The notes beneath the pieces were generated by a model. That model ran no database searches and was not told the origin of the DNA. It saw nothing but the letters and a program-made list of their open reading frames with translations. Position numbers and translations under genes: made by a program. A DNA stretch of 11,607 nucleotides. Source: Flavobacteriaceae bacterium. Lineage in GTDB: Bacteria; Bacteroidota; Bacteroidia; Flavobacteriales; Flavobacteriaceae. Shown here piece by piece: positions 2,984 to 11,071 of the stretch. The stretch covers positions 1-11,607 of the forward strand of contig JABDMQ010000313.1 in NCBI GenBank assembly GCA_013001365.1, in the 5' to 3' direction. Position 1 is the stretch's first letter, and every line of letters starts with the position of its first letter.

Positions 2984-5958
2984 TATTTAAAAGGGATTCC
3001 TATTTTCACTATTGTTCCTTGAGTTGGCAATTTACGAATTAAAAAGTTACCATCCAGTATGCTCACACGTTCTTTCATACCAAGCAGGCCAAGGGATGTG
3101 ACATTTTTCTTACGTTCATCGCTGATACCCACACCGTTATCCTCCACCTCCAAAACAATCTCATTATTGTCCTCAAACAGTCTTACCCTAACTACAGATG
3201 CTTTTGCATGCCTGATGATATTTGTTGTTGATTCTTGAAAAATTCGAAAGACCGCAGTCTTTATGTCGTCCGAATAATTTTCAGACAACTCACCACATTG
3301 AAGATCGCATTTTATGTCGGTAAGTTTTTCAAAGGCCTTGGCATGCCATTCAATAGCTGCCTCCAATCCAAGATCGTCCAGAACACTTGGTCGAAGCTCT
3401 GAAGCAATCTTTCTTACTGTATTGATCGTGTTATCTACAAGGCCGATCATGCTACCAGCTTTTTCAGCATATTCGGGCTCTTTCTCCTTTAATTTGGTAT
3501 TTAACCAGGAGATATCAAATTTTAAACTAGTTAGTTGTTGGCCTAGAACATCATGTACTTCTCGTGCGATGCTTTTCTTTTCATCTTCTATTAAATTCTG
3601 TAATCTTGAGGATAACTGACGTAAATCGGTATTGCTACGCTGCAATGCCTCTTCTGTATGCTTGTAATTTTCGAGTACATCTTCTAATTGGGCCTGATTA
3701 TCGGTTAATTCTAGTTGAATGGCTTTCCTATTGTCGATTTCTGCCATGAGATCTAAATTTCTCTCAAGAAGATTCTTGTTAGTGATCTTGGACTTAAAGA
3801 ACTTATTATAGAACGTTCTACCAGAATCCAGTACGGGACCCACTCCCTTGAACCACCAAGGTGAAGAGACCTCAAAATTCATTAAGGTTTTTATTTCACT
3901 GAACCCTGTCAAAGGGGTAAAAACCTGAGCATGCAATTCGTAATTACCTGGAGGTAATGAGTTGTATTTTGTAGAGTTTTCATCAGCAAGTTCCGACCAT
4001 TCTTCATCAAAACCTATTAGTTTGAACCTGAAACGCAATTGGTTTTCATCTACAAACCAAGGACAATAGACACTTACGTTCACAGACCACTTTCCAGTAG
4101 GTACGATATACGTATTCGCTTTTTGTGTTGGATCAATATTATGCCAGGACACTGTATCGAGGCTTATTTCAGGCAATCTTGTAAAGGCATCTATCTCTTC
4201 CAGATTAATTACGTAAAGCCCTGTATTCAAGGCGCACATTAAATACCTATCTTCATGCAAGTAAATGGATCTTGAACAGGTAAATTGCCAATCGGTCTTA
4301 TCTAAATAAAGATTGATTCGTCTTATGACTTCTTTTAAGCCCACATCAACAACTATAACGCCAAAATTAGAACCTATGCCAACCGTAGTATCCGTTAGCC
4401 AAGTAACTGACCATCCCGCCATGGGATATTCCTTGATTATAAGGTGTCCGTTTTTTGATGTATCCACAAGTATCAATTTCTCATCTTGCAATAAAATAGC
4501 ATCGCCTTTTGAATTGAAACTAATGCAATAGGTATTACCCAATTCTTGCAGCGGGCCTTCTTTATGATTAAGGAATTCTCCATCCTTCATGGTCCAAAGA
4601 CCTTGTCCTAGGGTCCCGATCCATAATTCATTATTCTCACTAAAAACAAAAGTGTAGATGTATCCGAAAGGCTGGTTCTTGTCATTCAAGACTTCTTTAA
4701 CGATGTTGTCCTTAATACAAAACAGGCCTGCAATGGTTCCAAGCCAAATTTCATCATCGATGACCTGTAAAACACGATTAGGCGCACTGATCAAATTCTT
4801 TGGATCCTTGAATTTAATGGGCTTGTTACCATTTTGTGTAAAGTAAAGACCATCTTGAGTTGCAAACCATACTTTATTTGGATCTATTGGGTCGATACAG
4901 CTATCCCATATAATAGTGGGGATTTCAATTATTTTATCTGATGTGGTTTCGTTCGATACAAATGGTTTATAGGAGACTTGTGATGCGAGTCCATCGCCAC
5001 TTAATACAAACGAATAACCATCGTCATTCCTTCTTTTAATGGAATAAACCGATCCTTCCTTGCCGTAATCAACATATTCCAAAGCGTCCCTTAGGCAAGT
5101 AATCTTCTTAAGCCCAGAATTATTAGTTGCCAACCATACATTATGGATATCATCGATAAGGATGTCGTTCACCTTACTATCAATTAAATAGGTTGCCTTG
5201 GTCTCCAAGCCGTTCTCTGTAATGACCGCATGAACAAGCTTTTTATCAAATGCCATCCACCAATCTGCTCCATTGGAATTTATCTTATTTAACTGCGAAT
5301 CAAAGCCATTCGTCTTTAAACCATCAACGAGGTTGCCAATGGTATCCAGGACAAATAGACCTCTTTCCGTACCCAAGAGGATATAATTATCTATGGTTTT
5401 CTTAACGCATAAGATCGGATTGTCCTCAAAAGGAACTGTACCAAAAGGTTTATACGATTCACCATCGACATGTACAAGTCCTTTTAGACCTGAAACAACG
5501 AGTAATTGATCATCATTCAATTTCTCAAGCTGTCGAACATATCCTAGGTCAAAAGTCTTTATTAATTGATAACTTTCACCAACCAACTTAAGCTTCAACA
5601 ACCCATTGGAAGTTCCCACATATAAATGATCTTTTAGGACCTCCAGGTATTCTGCGATACCGTATTTCCACACGAAGCCTAGATTTAGGGTTTTCTTGTT
5701 TCCATTAAGATCCAAGACTTCAATTCCCTGATCGGTTCCGATCCAAACTTCAGAATTGAACAATACCTTGACTATTCTTAAACCAACACATTCAATTCCA
5801 TTCCTTGAGTCGTAGACCTTGACCTCCGATCCATTATAACATGCTAACCCAGAGGATGTTGCAAGCCATAACCTTCCTTTTGTATCCCGATCCAGATTAT
5901 GTATTTGTTCTACAGGAAGCCCATCATTACTATTGAGTGATGCTATTTTGAGACTCAT
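2983..5958 (-). CDS. Beta-propeller (Reg_prop/Y_Y_Y) sensor histidine kinase without membrane segment
   Basis: 991 residues. The first two thirds are Reg_prop-type propeller blades, with repeats such as 'GRLWLATSSGL', 'SEVWIGTDQGI', 'DEIWLGTIAGL' and 'NELWIGTLGQGL'. A Y_Y_Y Ig-like domain follows at about 635-697 ('FRFKLIGFDEEW', 'LPPGNYELHA'). A coiled coil at about 729-795 leads into a HisKA_3 dimerisation domain with phospho-acceptor H802 in 'REVHDVLGQQL'. A HATPase_c domain ends the protein: N913 in 'TNIIRHAK', 'EDNGVGIS' near 939 and 'GLLGMKERV' near 957. Relatives are normally periplasmic sensors with a signal peptide and one transmembrane helix after Y_Y_Y. Here the first blade begins at the N-terminus, and the linker at 698-728 is polar and basic, so the whole protein looks cytoplasmic. 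An in-frame stop lies just upstream of the ATG, excluding a longer N-terminus. The ligand is unknown. Confidence 0.93.
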   Translation of the reverse strand: MSLKIASLNSNDGLPVEQIHNLDRDTKGRLWLATSSGLACYNGSEVKVYDSRNGIECVGLRIVKVLFNSEVWIGTDQGIEVLDLNGNKKTLNLGFVWKYGIAEYLEVLKDHLYVGTSNGLLKLKLVGESYQLIKTFDLGYVRQLEKLNDDQLLVVSGLKGLVHVDGESYKPFGTVPFEDNPILCVKKTIDNYILLGTERGLFVLDTIGNLVDGLKTNGFDSQLNKINSNGADWWMAFDKKLVHAVITENGLETKATYLIDSKVNDILIDDIHNVWLATNNSGLKKITCLRDALEYVDYGKEGSVYSIKRRNDDGYSFVLSGDGLASQVSYKPFVSNETTSDKIIEIPTIIWDSCIDPIDPNKVWFATQDGLYFTQNGNKPIKFKDPKNLISAPNRVLQVIDDEIWLGTIAGLFCIKDNIVKEVLNDKNQPFGYIYTFVFSENNELWIGTLGQGLWTMKDGEFLNHKEGPLQELGNTYCISFNSKGDAILLQDEKLILVDTSKNGHLIIKEYPMAGWSVTWLTDTTVGIGSNFGVIVVDVGLKEVIRRINLYLDKTDWQFTCSRSIYLHEDRYLMCALNTGLYVINLEEIDAFTRLPEISLDTVSWHNIDPTQKANTYIVPTGKWSVNVSVYCPWFVDENQLRFRFKLIGFDEEWSELADENSTKYNSLPPGNYELHAQVFTPLTGFSEIKTLMNFEVSSPWWFKGVGPVLDSGRTFYNKFFKSKITNKNLLERNLDLMAEIDNRKAIQLELTDNQAQLEDVLENYKHTEEALQRSNTDLRQLSSRLQNLIEDEKKSIAREVHDVLGQQLTSLKFDISWLNTKLKEKEPEYAEKAGSMIGLVDNTINTVRKIASELRPSVLDDLGLEAAIEWHAKAFEKLTDIKCDLQCGELSENYSDDIKTAVFRIFQESTTNIIRHAKASVVRVRLFEDNNEIVLEVEDNGVGISDERKKNVTSLGLLGMKERVSILDGNFLIRKLPTQGTIVKIGIPFK

Positions 5959-5999
5959 AAAAAGTGGTTAATTAACTGCTTCCCCTTAAACAGTAATGA

Positions 6000-6027
6000 A
6001 GCATAAAAATACAAGAATTTTTAAGCT
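6000..6027 (-). terminator. Weak AT-rich hairpin between the GH113-like and kinase genes
   Basis: AGCATAAAAAT and ATTTTTAAGCT pair around a 6-base loop with one mismatch. It lies 10-37 bp past the stop of the minus-strand GH113-like gene and 42 bp before the kinase start. It has few Gs or Cs and no proper T-run after the stem, so termination would be partial at most and the kinase may be read from the same transcript. Confidence 0.3.
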
Positions 6028-6036
6028 ATTTATGGA

Positions 6037-7044
6037 TTAATCTTTAGAATAGGTGTTTTTAACCAGTACCTCTGCTGGCTTGTTCTGAGGTGTAAATTGA
6101 GAATTTTCCGCACCTCCAACGCGATCATGTGCATGAAACCATTTCCATATAAAACCTCCAGCAAACCAGTTCTCCTTCCAGAATTCATTGAACAATGCTT
6201 GTAATGCATTGGTTTGCCCTTTTAGATTGACATCCTTGATCTCATGATTGGAATCCCAAGGTTCTCTTGCCGTATAATGAGTACTCCTATATCCATACTC
6301 CGTGAAAAGCACCGGCCTATCAACCTTTCTATGTACCTTCAAGATCTCTTCCTTGTGCGGTTGCCATGCTTTGGTCAAGGCCTCCAATGTCGGCGTTTCT
6401 TCATCAGAAAGAGGGAAATACGCATCAATACCTATATAGTCCAATTCATCCCAGAATGGCACATTCGCAAAAGTGTCCCAATTCTCTGCATAGGTTATTT
6501 CACCCTGATAGATATCGCGTACTTTAATAATCAAATCACTCCAGAACTTAGGTCTTGCCGATACAAATGCATTCAGTTCTGTCCCAATGCAGTACATTGC
6601 TACATTGGTCTCTTGTGCTAACTGTGCGAATTCAAGAATGAATCCTGCGTAAGAACGCTCTAACTGTTGCCATTCTGTTTCTGTTTTCATGGTGAGGTGC
6701 CCTGTGAATGCGCCTCGCCATATCCATATCTGTGGCTTTAACATAACTTGGATATTGTTCTTATGAAGCATTTCAATATACTGTTTAGCCCCTTTGCTGG
6801 TCTCTCCAAACCATTGTCTTTGCGTGTTATAAACCAATTCAGGAGACTCAAGGTCCCTGATGAAGCCAAAAGGCATTACAGCGGCATGGTCCGCATTTAC
6901 ATTAACTACAGGGTCGATATGTTCTTGAGCTACTTCATCTCGTGAGGCGACAAAACTAACCCCATTTATCTTATCTGGAATAGGCACAGTTGCCGCACAA
7001 GAACAGATCAAAACACATATAAAAGTTATCAGGACGTTACGCAT
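6037..7044 (-). CDS. GH113-like glycoside hydrolase lipoprotein
   Basis: 335 residues with a lipoprotein signal: a hydrophobic N-terminus and lipobox ending 'LICSC', with C16 as the likely lipidated cysteine. The mature protein resembles the glycoside hydrolase family 113 TIM barrel (beta-mannanase type, clan GH-A). Supporting motifs are 'GVSFVASRDE' near 28, 'VMLKPQIWIWRG' (100-111), 'YCIGTELNAF' (151-160) with E156 as candidate acid/base, 'YIGIDAYFPL' (203-212) and 'LFTEYGYRS' (246-254) with E249 as candidate nucleophile. The C-terminal 'GGFIWKWF' closes the barrel. The length fits a single catalytic domain with no binding module. It would sit on the periplasmic or outer-membrane surface. 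No SusC/SusD pair or other polysaccharide-use genes are beside it, so the substrate is open. It faces the FAD oxidoreductase gene across a 99 bp divergent spacer. Confidence 0.85.
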   Translation of the reverse strand: MRNVLITFICVLICSCAATVPIPDKINGVSFVASRDEVAQEHIDPVVNVNADHAAVMPFGFIRDLESPELVYNTQRQWFGETSKGAKQYIEMLHKNNIQVMLKPQIWIWRGAFTGHLTMKTETEWQQLERSYAGFILEFAQLAQETNVAMYCIGTELNAFVSARPKFWSDLIIKVRDIYQGEITYAENWDTFANVPFWDELDYIGIDAYFPLSDEETPTLEALTKAWQPHKEEILKVHRKVDRPVLFTEYGYRSTHYTAREPWDSNHEIKDVNLKGQTNALQALFNEFWKENWFAGGFIWKWFHAHDRVGGAENSQFTPQNKPAEVLVKNTYSKD

Positions 7045-7060
7045 CTTCTTAATAAAATAT

Positions 7061-7074
7061 GCTTAAATTTAAGC
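7061..7074. promoter_or_regulatory. 14 bp perfect palindrome in a divergent promoter region
   Basis: GCTTAAATTTAAGC is a perfect palindrome 17 bp upstream of the minus-strand GH113-like start, within the 99 bp spacer shared with the plus-strand oxidoreductase operon. Its symmetry and position fit a dimeric regulator's operator, but AT-rich palindromes also arise by chance. Confidence 0.35.
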
Positions 7075-7093
7075 AAAGCTGAAAAACATACTT

Positions 7094-7112
7094 AAGGTTT
7101 TAACAAAACCTT
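7094..7112. promoter_or_regulatory. 19 bp inverted repeat in the divergent spacer
   Basis: AAGGTTTT (7094-7101) and AAAACCTT (7105-7112) are perfect 8 bp arms around AAC, 31 bp before the oxidoreductase ATG. This is either an operator for the divergent genes or a 5' leader hairpin of the redox operon. A smaller palindrome, TTGATCAA, lies at 7120-7127. I find no clear TAnnTTTG box for either gene. Confidence 0.4.
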
Positions 7113-7143
7113 CGACAAATTGATCAACTAATCAATCAAATTA

Positions 7144-8448
7144 ATGGAACATATCGTTATCATCGGCAATGGCATTTCTGGTGTAACAGCAGCCCGACAT
7201 ATTAGAAAGTTATCTGACAAAAGAATCACTATTGTTTCGGCAGAATCCGATTATTTCTTTTCTCGTACAGCCCTCATGTATGTATATATGGGGCATATGA
7301 AATTTGAGCATACCCAGCCTTATGAAAATTGGTTTTGGAAACAGAACAGTATCGATCTTTTGAATCGATATGTCACAAAGGTTGAATCCAATACCAAGAC
7401 CTTGCATTTTTCTGAAGGCGACTCACTTAAGTATGATAAACTGATCATTGCCACAGGATCTAAACCGAACAAATTCGGATGGCCAGGACAGGACCTCGAA
7501 GGTGTTCAAGGATTGTATCATAAACAAGACCTTGAAAATCTTGAAGTATACGCGCCGAACAACAGGATATGCAAACGAGCTGTAATAGTTGGCGGTGGTC
7601 TCATAGGAATTGAATTGGCTGAGATGCTTCACACTCGAAATATTCCAGTAACCTTCTTAGTTCGCGAAAGTAGTTTTTGGAATGGTGTTCTTCCCGAGGG
7701 AGAAAGCCAGATGATCAATAGACATATCAAGAATCATCATATCGATCTAAGATTGAGTTCTAATTTAAAAGAAATCATTTCAGACGATAAAGGAAAAGTC
7801 AAGGCAGTGGTAATCAAGGAAACCGGCGAAACCATTGACTGTGACTTTGTAGGCCTAACGGCTGGAGTTTCGCCAAATATTGATTTCTTGAATGAATCTG
7901 ATGTAGAAACAGGGCGTGGTGTAAAGGTGAATCGATTCTTGGAAACCAATACAAAGGACGTTTATGCCATAGGCGATTGCGCCGAACAACATGAACCTAT
8001 TGGGAATCGACGACCAATTGAGGCGGTTTGGTATACGGGCAGAATGATGGGAGAAACGGTAGCACAGACCATATGCGGAAACAGAACAGAATACAGACCT
8101 GGTCATTGGTTCAATTCTGCAAAATTCTTCGAAATCGAATACCAGACCTATGGTTGGGTTCATGGTAAAAAAGGCAGGCCAGAACAAGAAGAACATTTTC
8201 ATTGGATACACGAAGATGATACTAAATGCATTACGATTGCTTATGATAAAGACACCTACGAGTTCTTGGGCATCAATACCTTCGGGATTCGAATGCGACA
8301 CGAAGTGTTCGATACTTGGCTTACTGAAAAGCGAGACCTGAACTTCGTTGTCTCCAATTTGAGTCTTGTCAATTTTGATCCCGAATTCTATAAAAAATAC
8401 GAACGAAGCATAATCGCAGAATTCCAGAATCAACTAACAACTGCATAA
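7144..8448 (+). CDS. FAD-dependent NAD(P)H oxidoreductase (pyridine nucleotide-disulphide family)
   Basis: A 434-residue flavoprotein of the Pyr_redox_2 type. The N-terminal FAD-binding fold shows 'IVIIGNGISGVTAARHI' (4-20). 'LIIATGSKPNKFGWPG' (100-115) is the ATG motif. The NAD(P)H-binding fold shows 'AVIVGGGLIGIELAE' (146-160). The second FAD contact is 'VYAIGDCAE' (273-281). I see no redox-active CxxxxC disulphide, so it resembles the rubredoxin/ferredoxin reductase or NirB-N-terminal group, passing electrons from NAD(P)H to a protein partner. The gene stops 3 bp before the next start, so the two are co-transcribed. The neighbouring membrane Fe-S protein is the obvious electron partner (inference). 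The C-terminal ~120 residues after the second FAD motif, rich in aromatics, are longer than a minimal reductase. The start at 7144 leads directly into the FAD-binding motif. Confidence 0.9.
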   Translation: MEHIVIIGNGISGVTAARHIRKLSDKRITIVSAESDYFFSRTALMYVYMGHMKFEHTQPYENWFWKQNSIDLLNRYVTKVESNTKTLHFSEGDSLKYDKLIIATGSKPNKFGWPGQDLEGVQGLYHKQDLENLEVYAPNNRICKRAVIVGGGLIGIELAEMLHTRNIPVTFLVRESSFWNGVLPEGESQMINRHIKNHHIDLRLSSNLKEIISDDKGKVKAVVIKETGETIDCDFVGLTAGVSPNIDFLNESDVETGRGVKVNRFLETNTKDVYAIGDCAEQHEPIGNRRPIEAVWYTGRMMGETVAQTICGNRTEYRPGHWFNSAKFFEIEYQTYGWVHGKKGRPEQEEHFHWIHEDDTKCITIAYDKDTYEFLGINTFGIRMRHEVFDTWLTEKRDLNFVVSNLSLVNFDPEFYKKYERSIIAEFQNQLTTA

Positions 8449-8451
8449 TAA

Positions 8452-10050
8452 ATGAGTACGATACAGAGAAATATGTCATTAACAGGAGACGCCCCAGCAG
8501 CCTTGAATGCCCTGCAGAAAGTGGCTACTATTTTAGGCATGATGGGCGTGTTGATATTGGTTTTAGCTGTCTTCAATTTCGACTTTCCCAATAAAACACT
8601 TTGGTTGACCATAGCCTTATCCGAAATCACCCTTGGCATTATCCTATTTGCTAAAGGAGCTTATGGTAATTCTCTTGAAGGCATCAAGAATCATGGTGTT
8701 TGGTTCAAGTCAATCTCCAGTAGAGGCTATCTGGCATGGATATCGGGAATTGCCTTGACGGGGTTTTATATCATTTTATATTTCTTTCCACAGTACATTG
8801 GCTTGGTAGAAGGTGGTCCAAATAAAGGATTAGTTGCTCTGTTCGATCCTCTTAGTTATATGCTCAGTGGTAATCCTGCCAGTCAATGGTTTGTTTATGG
8901 CACGTTATATACCATCGCCATATTTGCTTTCGGAATCAAATTCTTCTGGAAATACCGGCATAATCGCTATGAGAAAATCCGAACAGTAAGCGTTATGTTC
9001 TTTCAAACCGCATTTGCATTCTTGATTCCTGAATTCATGGCACGATTGAATGACGACAACTTCAATTTACCATACTACGACCTTAAGAACATTTGGCCGC
9101 TTAACTACTATAATTTCGAACAGTACCGTGTCGATGATTTCATCAATGCTGGTAATTTAGGACTAGGCTTATTGATTTTCGGTGTCGTGTCTATTTTGGT
9201 CATTACACCCATTCTAACTTACAAATATGGCAAACGTTGGTATTGCTCTTGGGTCTGTGGTTGTGGAGGGCTTGCTGAAACTGCGGGCGATCCCTTCAGG
9301 CATTTAAGCGATAAAAGCCAATCGGCATGGAAGATCGAGCGTTGGGTCGTTCATAGCGTCCTGGTTTTCGTTGTGGTCATGACCACTGCTGTCATTGCGA
9401 CTTATCTGGGTTATGATTCTGAGAAATATTGGTTTACGAAAGATATCTTCTTGTTTTCAGTGGGAGCTTTGCTTACCATCATATTTGGATTGATCTGGTT
9501 CTTTAAAAGAGATGAGTTAAAGAAAGATGCTCGCTACGGAGCCATTGGGTATTTAGCGATCATCCTGGTACTTATTGGGATTCATTATTTTGGTAAGGCC
9601 AATCTTTTCCTATTCGAGGCAGAAACTCTCCGATCCAGTTATGGTTTCTTGATCGGTGCTATTTTCTCTGGGGTTATTGGCACAGGCTTCTACCCTATTT
9701 TCGGTAATCGCGTATGGTGCAGATTTGGCTGTCCTATGGCTGCCATCCTAGGCCTACAGCAGCGGTTGTTCTCAAAATTCAGGATTACGACCAATGGCGG
9801 TCAATGCATTTCTTGCGGTAACTGCTCTGTTTATTGCGAAATGGGTATCGATGTAAGGGCCTATGCCCAAAAAGGCGAGAATATTGTTCGTGCAAGTTGT
9901 GTAGGTTGTGGTATCTGTTCGGCGGTTTGTCCAAGAGGTGTGTTGAAACTGGAAAATGGTCCGATGCACGGGCGCATTGATGGTAATGAGATACTACTAG
10001 GAAACGATGTGGACCTTATGACCTTGGTCAATCAGAAGAATCACTCATAA
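8452..10050 (+). CDS. Polytopic membrane 4Fe-4S protein (NapH/NosR/CcoG-like)
   Basis: 532 residues with about ten hydrophobic segments (roughly 26-43, 50-67, 94-112, 150-165, 182-195, 235-256, 299-318, 332-350, 363-380 and 397-415). It carries the cysteine motifs of NapH/NosR-type electron-transfer proteins: 'CSWVCGCGG' (C265, C269, C271), 'CRFGCP' (C423, C427), and two complete ferredoxin clusters, C452/455/458/462 and C483/486/489/493. In this class the membrane part and the Fe-S centres move electrons between the quinone pool or soluble donors and redox partners across the membrane. Sitting 3 bp after the FAD reductase gene, it probably accepts electrons from that flavoprotein. It lacks the C-terminal Ig-like domain of CcoG and is much longer than NapH, so I do not give a name. 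Its last 10 bp overlap the convergent PD40 gene. Confidence 0.88.
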   Translation: MSTIQRNMSLTGDAPAALNALQKVATILGMMGVLILVLAVFNFDFPNKTLWLTIALSEITLGIILFAKGAYGNSLEGIKNHGVWFKSISSRGYLAWISGIALTGFYIILYFFPQYIGLVEGGPNKGLVALFDPLSYMLSGNPASQWFVYGTLYTIAIFAFGIKFFWKYRHNRYEKIRTVSVMFFQTAFAFLIPEFMARLNDDNFNLPYYDLKNIWPLNYYNFEQYRVDDFINAGNLGLGLLIFGVVSILVITPILTYKYGKRWYCSWVCGCGGLAETAGDPFRHLSDKSQSAWKIERWVVHSVLVFVVVMTTAVIATYLGYDSEKYWFTKDIFLFSVGALLTIIFGLIWFFKRDELKKDARYGAIGYLAIILVLIGIHYFGKANLFLFEAETLRSSYGFLIGAIFSGVIGTGFYPIFGNRVWCRFGCPMAAILGLQQRLFSKFRITTNGGQCISCGNCSVYCEMGIDVRAYAQKGENIVRASCVGCGICSAVCPRGVLKLENGPMHGRIDGNEILLGNDVDLMTLVNQKNHS

Positions 10051-10997
10051 AACTTCACAAAAACTGGTGCCTGCTGATATTTATAGGAAGAGTCTGTTAG
10101 TGTTCTTAATTCCTTGGTTTCCCAGTTCATCAAAACAATATTGAACTGTGATTGCTCCTTGTCAAAAGATTCTATGGCAAGATGTTTTCCGTCGGGAGAC
10201 CAATCATGCCAACCTTCGCTAAAGGCATTATCGGTCAGTTTCCAAGATTCTATTCCATCAGGTGTCACTGCATATAGATTATATCGACCGTTACGTTCCG
10301 ATTGGTAACTTATGAAATTCTCTGTTGGATGCCATCTTGGAGGACCTGCTGAGTAACTATGCCATTTCTTCAAAGAATCATTCCTCGGGAAATGAGTGAG
10401 TTGCTGCATACCGCTTCCATCGTCATTCATGATATACAACTCATCGTCATACCCTCTTTCAAATCGTGATGACTTATTTCCTCCCCTAAATACGATTTTC
10501 TTGCCATCAGGTGAAAAATTTGGGCTTGTAAACATGTCTAGGTCTGGCCTTATACGTTTGAGCAACTTACCCTCTTTATCAATGATGTAAATTGCCGTGT
10601 CAACAGATTTGTGAGGCCTTACGACCAGCTCATTACCATTATTCCTGAACCCATGCCAGCTATCTGCCAACCTAAAATCAGAAACCTTGATCTTGGCACT
10701 ACCATCAGCTTTCATCCGATAAAGAAAATAATGCCGATGCAAAGTGTCCTTATCAGAAATGAAATAAAGATCATCATCATAAGCATCATAGGTCCACTCT
10801 ACCCCTTTCAAATTGGTAATGTTCTTTTTATCTGAGCCATCCATATTCATAGAAAAGACTTCGTAATTGTCGTTTTCGATATCAAAGGCCACATTATATG
10901 CTATCTTTAATGCATAAGGCTTCTTAGCATCTTTTTTTACATCCGATTGGCATGCAATCACAAGCAAAAGACTTAATATGAACAGGAAATATTTCAT
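10041..10997 (-). CDS. PD40/TolB-like beta-propeller lipoprotein
   Basis: 318 residues with a lipoprotein signal ending 'LLVIAC' (C16 as the modified cysteine). Repeated WD40-like beta-propeller (PD40) motifs follow: 'NMDGSDKKNI', 'NFSPDGKKIVFRGG', 'MNDDGSGMQQLT', 'RWHPTENFISYQSERNG' and 'DWSPDGKHLAIES'. These repeats form a propeller like the C-terminal domain of TolB, but the TolB N-terminal domain is absent, so this is not the Tol-Pal component. The role is probably binding of protein or ligand at the periplasmic or cell-surface face. It converges on the Fe-S protein gene with a 10 bp overlap and diverges from the glycosyltransferase gene at 11072. The link to the redox genes is positional only. 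Confidence 0.85.
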   Translation of the reverse strand: MKYFLFILSLLLVIACQSDVKKDAKKPYALKIAYNVAFDIENDNYEVFSMNMDGSDKKNITNLKGVEWTYDAYDDDLYFISDKDTLHRHYFLYRMKADGSAKIKVSDFRLADSWHGFRNNGNELVVRPHKSVDTAIYIIDKEGKLLKRIRPDLDMFTSPNFSPDGKKIVFRGGNKSSRFERGYDDELYIMNDDGSGMQQLTHFPRNDSLKKWHSYSAGPPRWHPTENFISYQSERNGRYNLYAVTPDGIESWKLTDNAFSEGWHDWSPDGKHLAIESFDKEQSQFNIVLMNWETKELRTLTDSSYKYQQAPVFVKFYE

Positions 10998-11044
10998 GAG
11001 TATCTAATTGAAACTACATTAAAGATAATGATAAAAACATTTGA

Positions 11045-11052
11045 TACTTTTG
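11045..11052 (+). promoter_or_regulatory. Bacteroidota -7 promoter box (TAnnTTTG) for the right-hand glycosyltransferase
   Basis: TACTTTTG matches the Bacteroidota primary sigma factor -7 consensus TAnnTTTG exactly and ends 19 bp before the ATG at 11072, which would leave a short leader. I find no convincing -33 TTG at the usual 19-21 bp spacing. On the opposite strand, TATCTTTA (complement of 11020-11027) is a one-mismatch candidate for the divergent PD40 gene. Confidence 0.55.
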
Positions 11053-11071
11053 CCGCAGTCTTAATCAGTGA

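Noticed and set aside
7855..8433. 192-codon minus-strand frame opposite the FAD oxidoreductase gene
   Set aside because: It is antisense to a well-supported conserved gene, and its translation is compositionally odd with no family motifs.
8452..10050. CcoG (cytochrome cbb3 oxidase assembly) or NapH by name
   Set aside because: The cysteine motifs are shared, but the C-terminal Ig-like domain of CcoG is absent, the protein is far longer than NapH, and no cco or nap genes are adjacent.
10041..10997. TolB of the Tol-Pal system
   Set aside because: Only the PD40 propeller is present; the TolB N-terminal domain and tol/pal neighbours are missing, and it carries a lipobox.
11013..11018. ACTACA box near the right end as a further array element
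   Set aside because: No TGTAGT lies 36 bp upstream and no other box is at the required offsets, so it is a chance hexamer.
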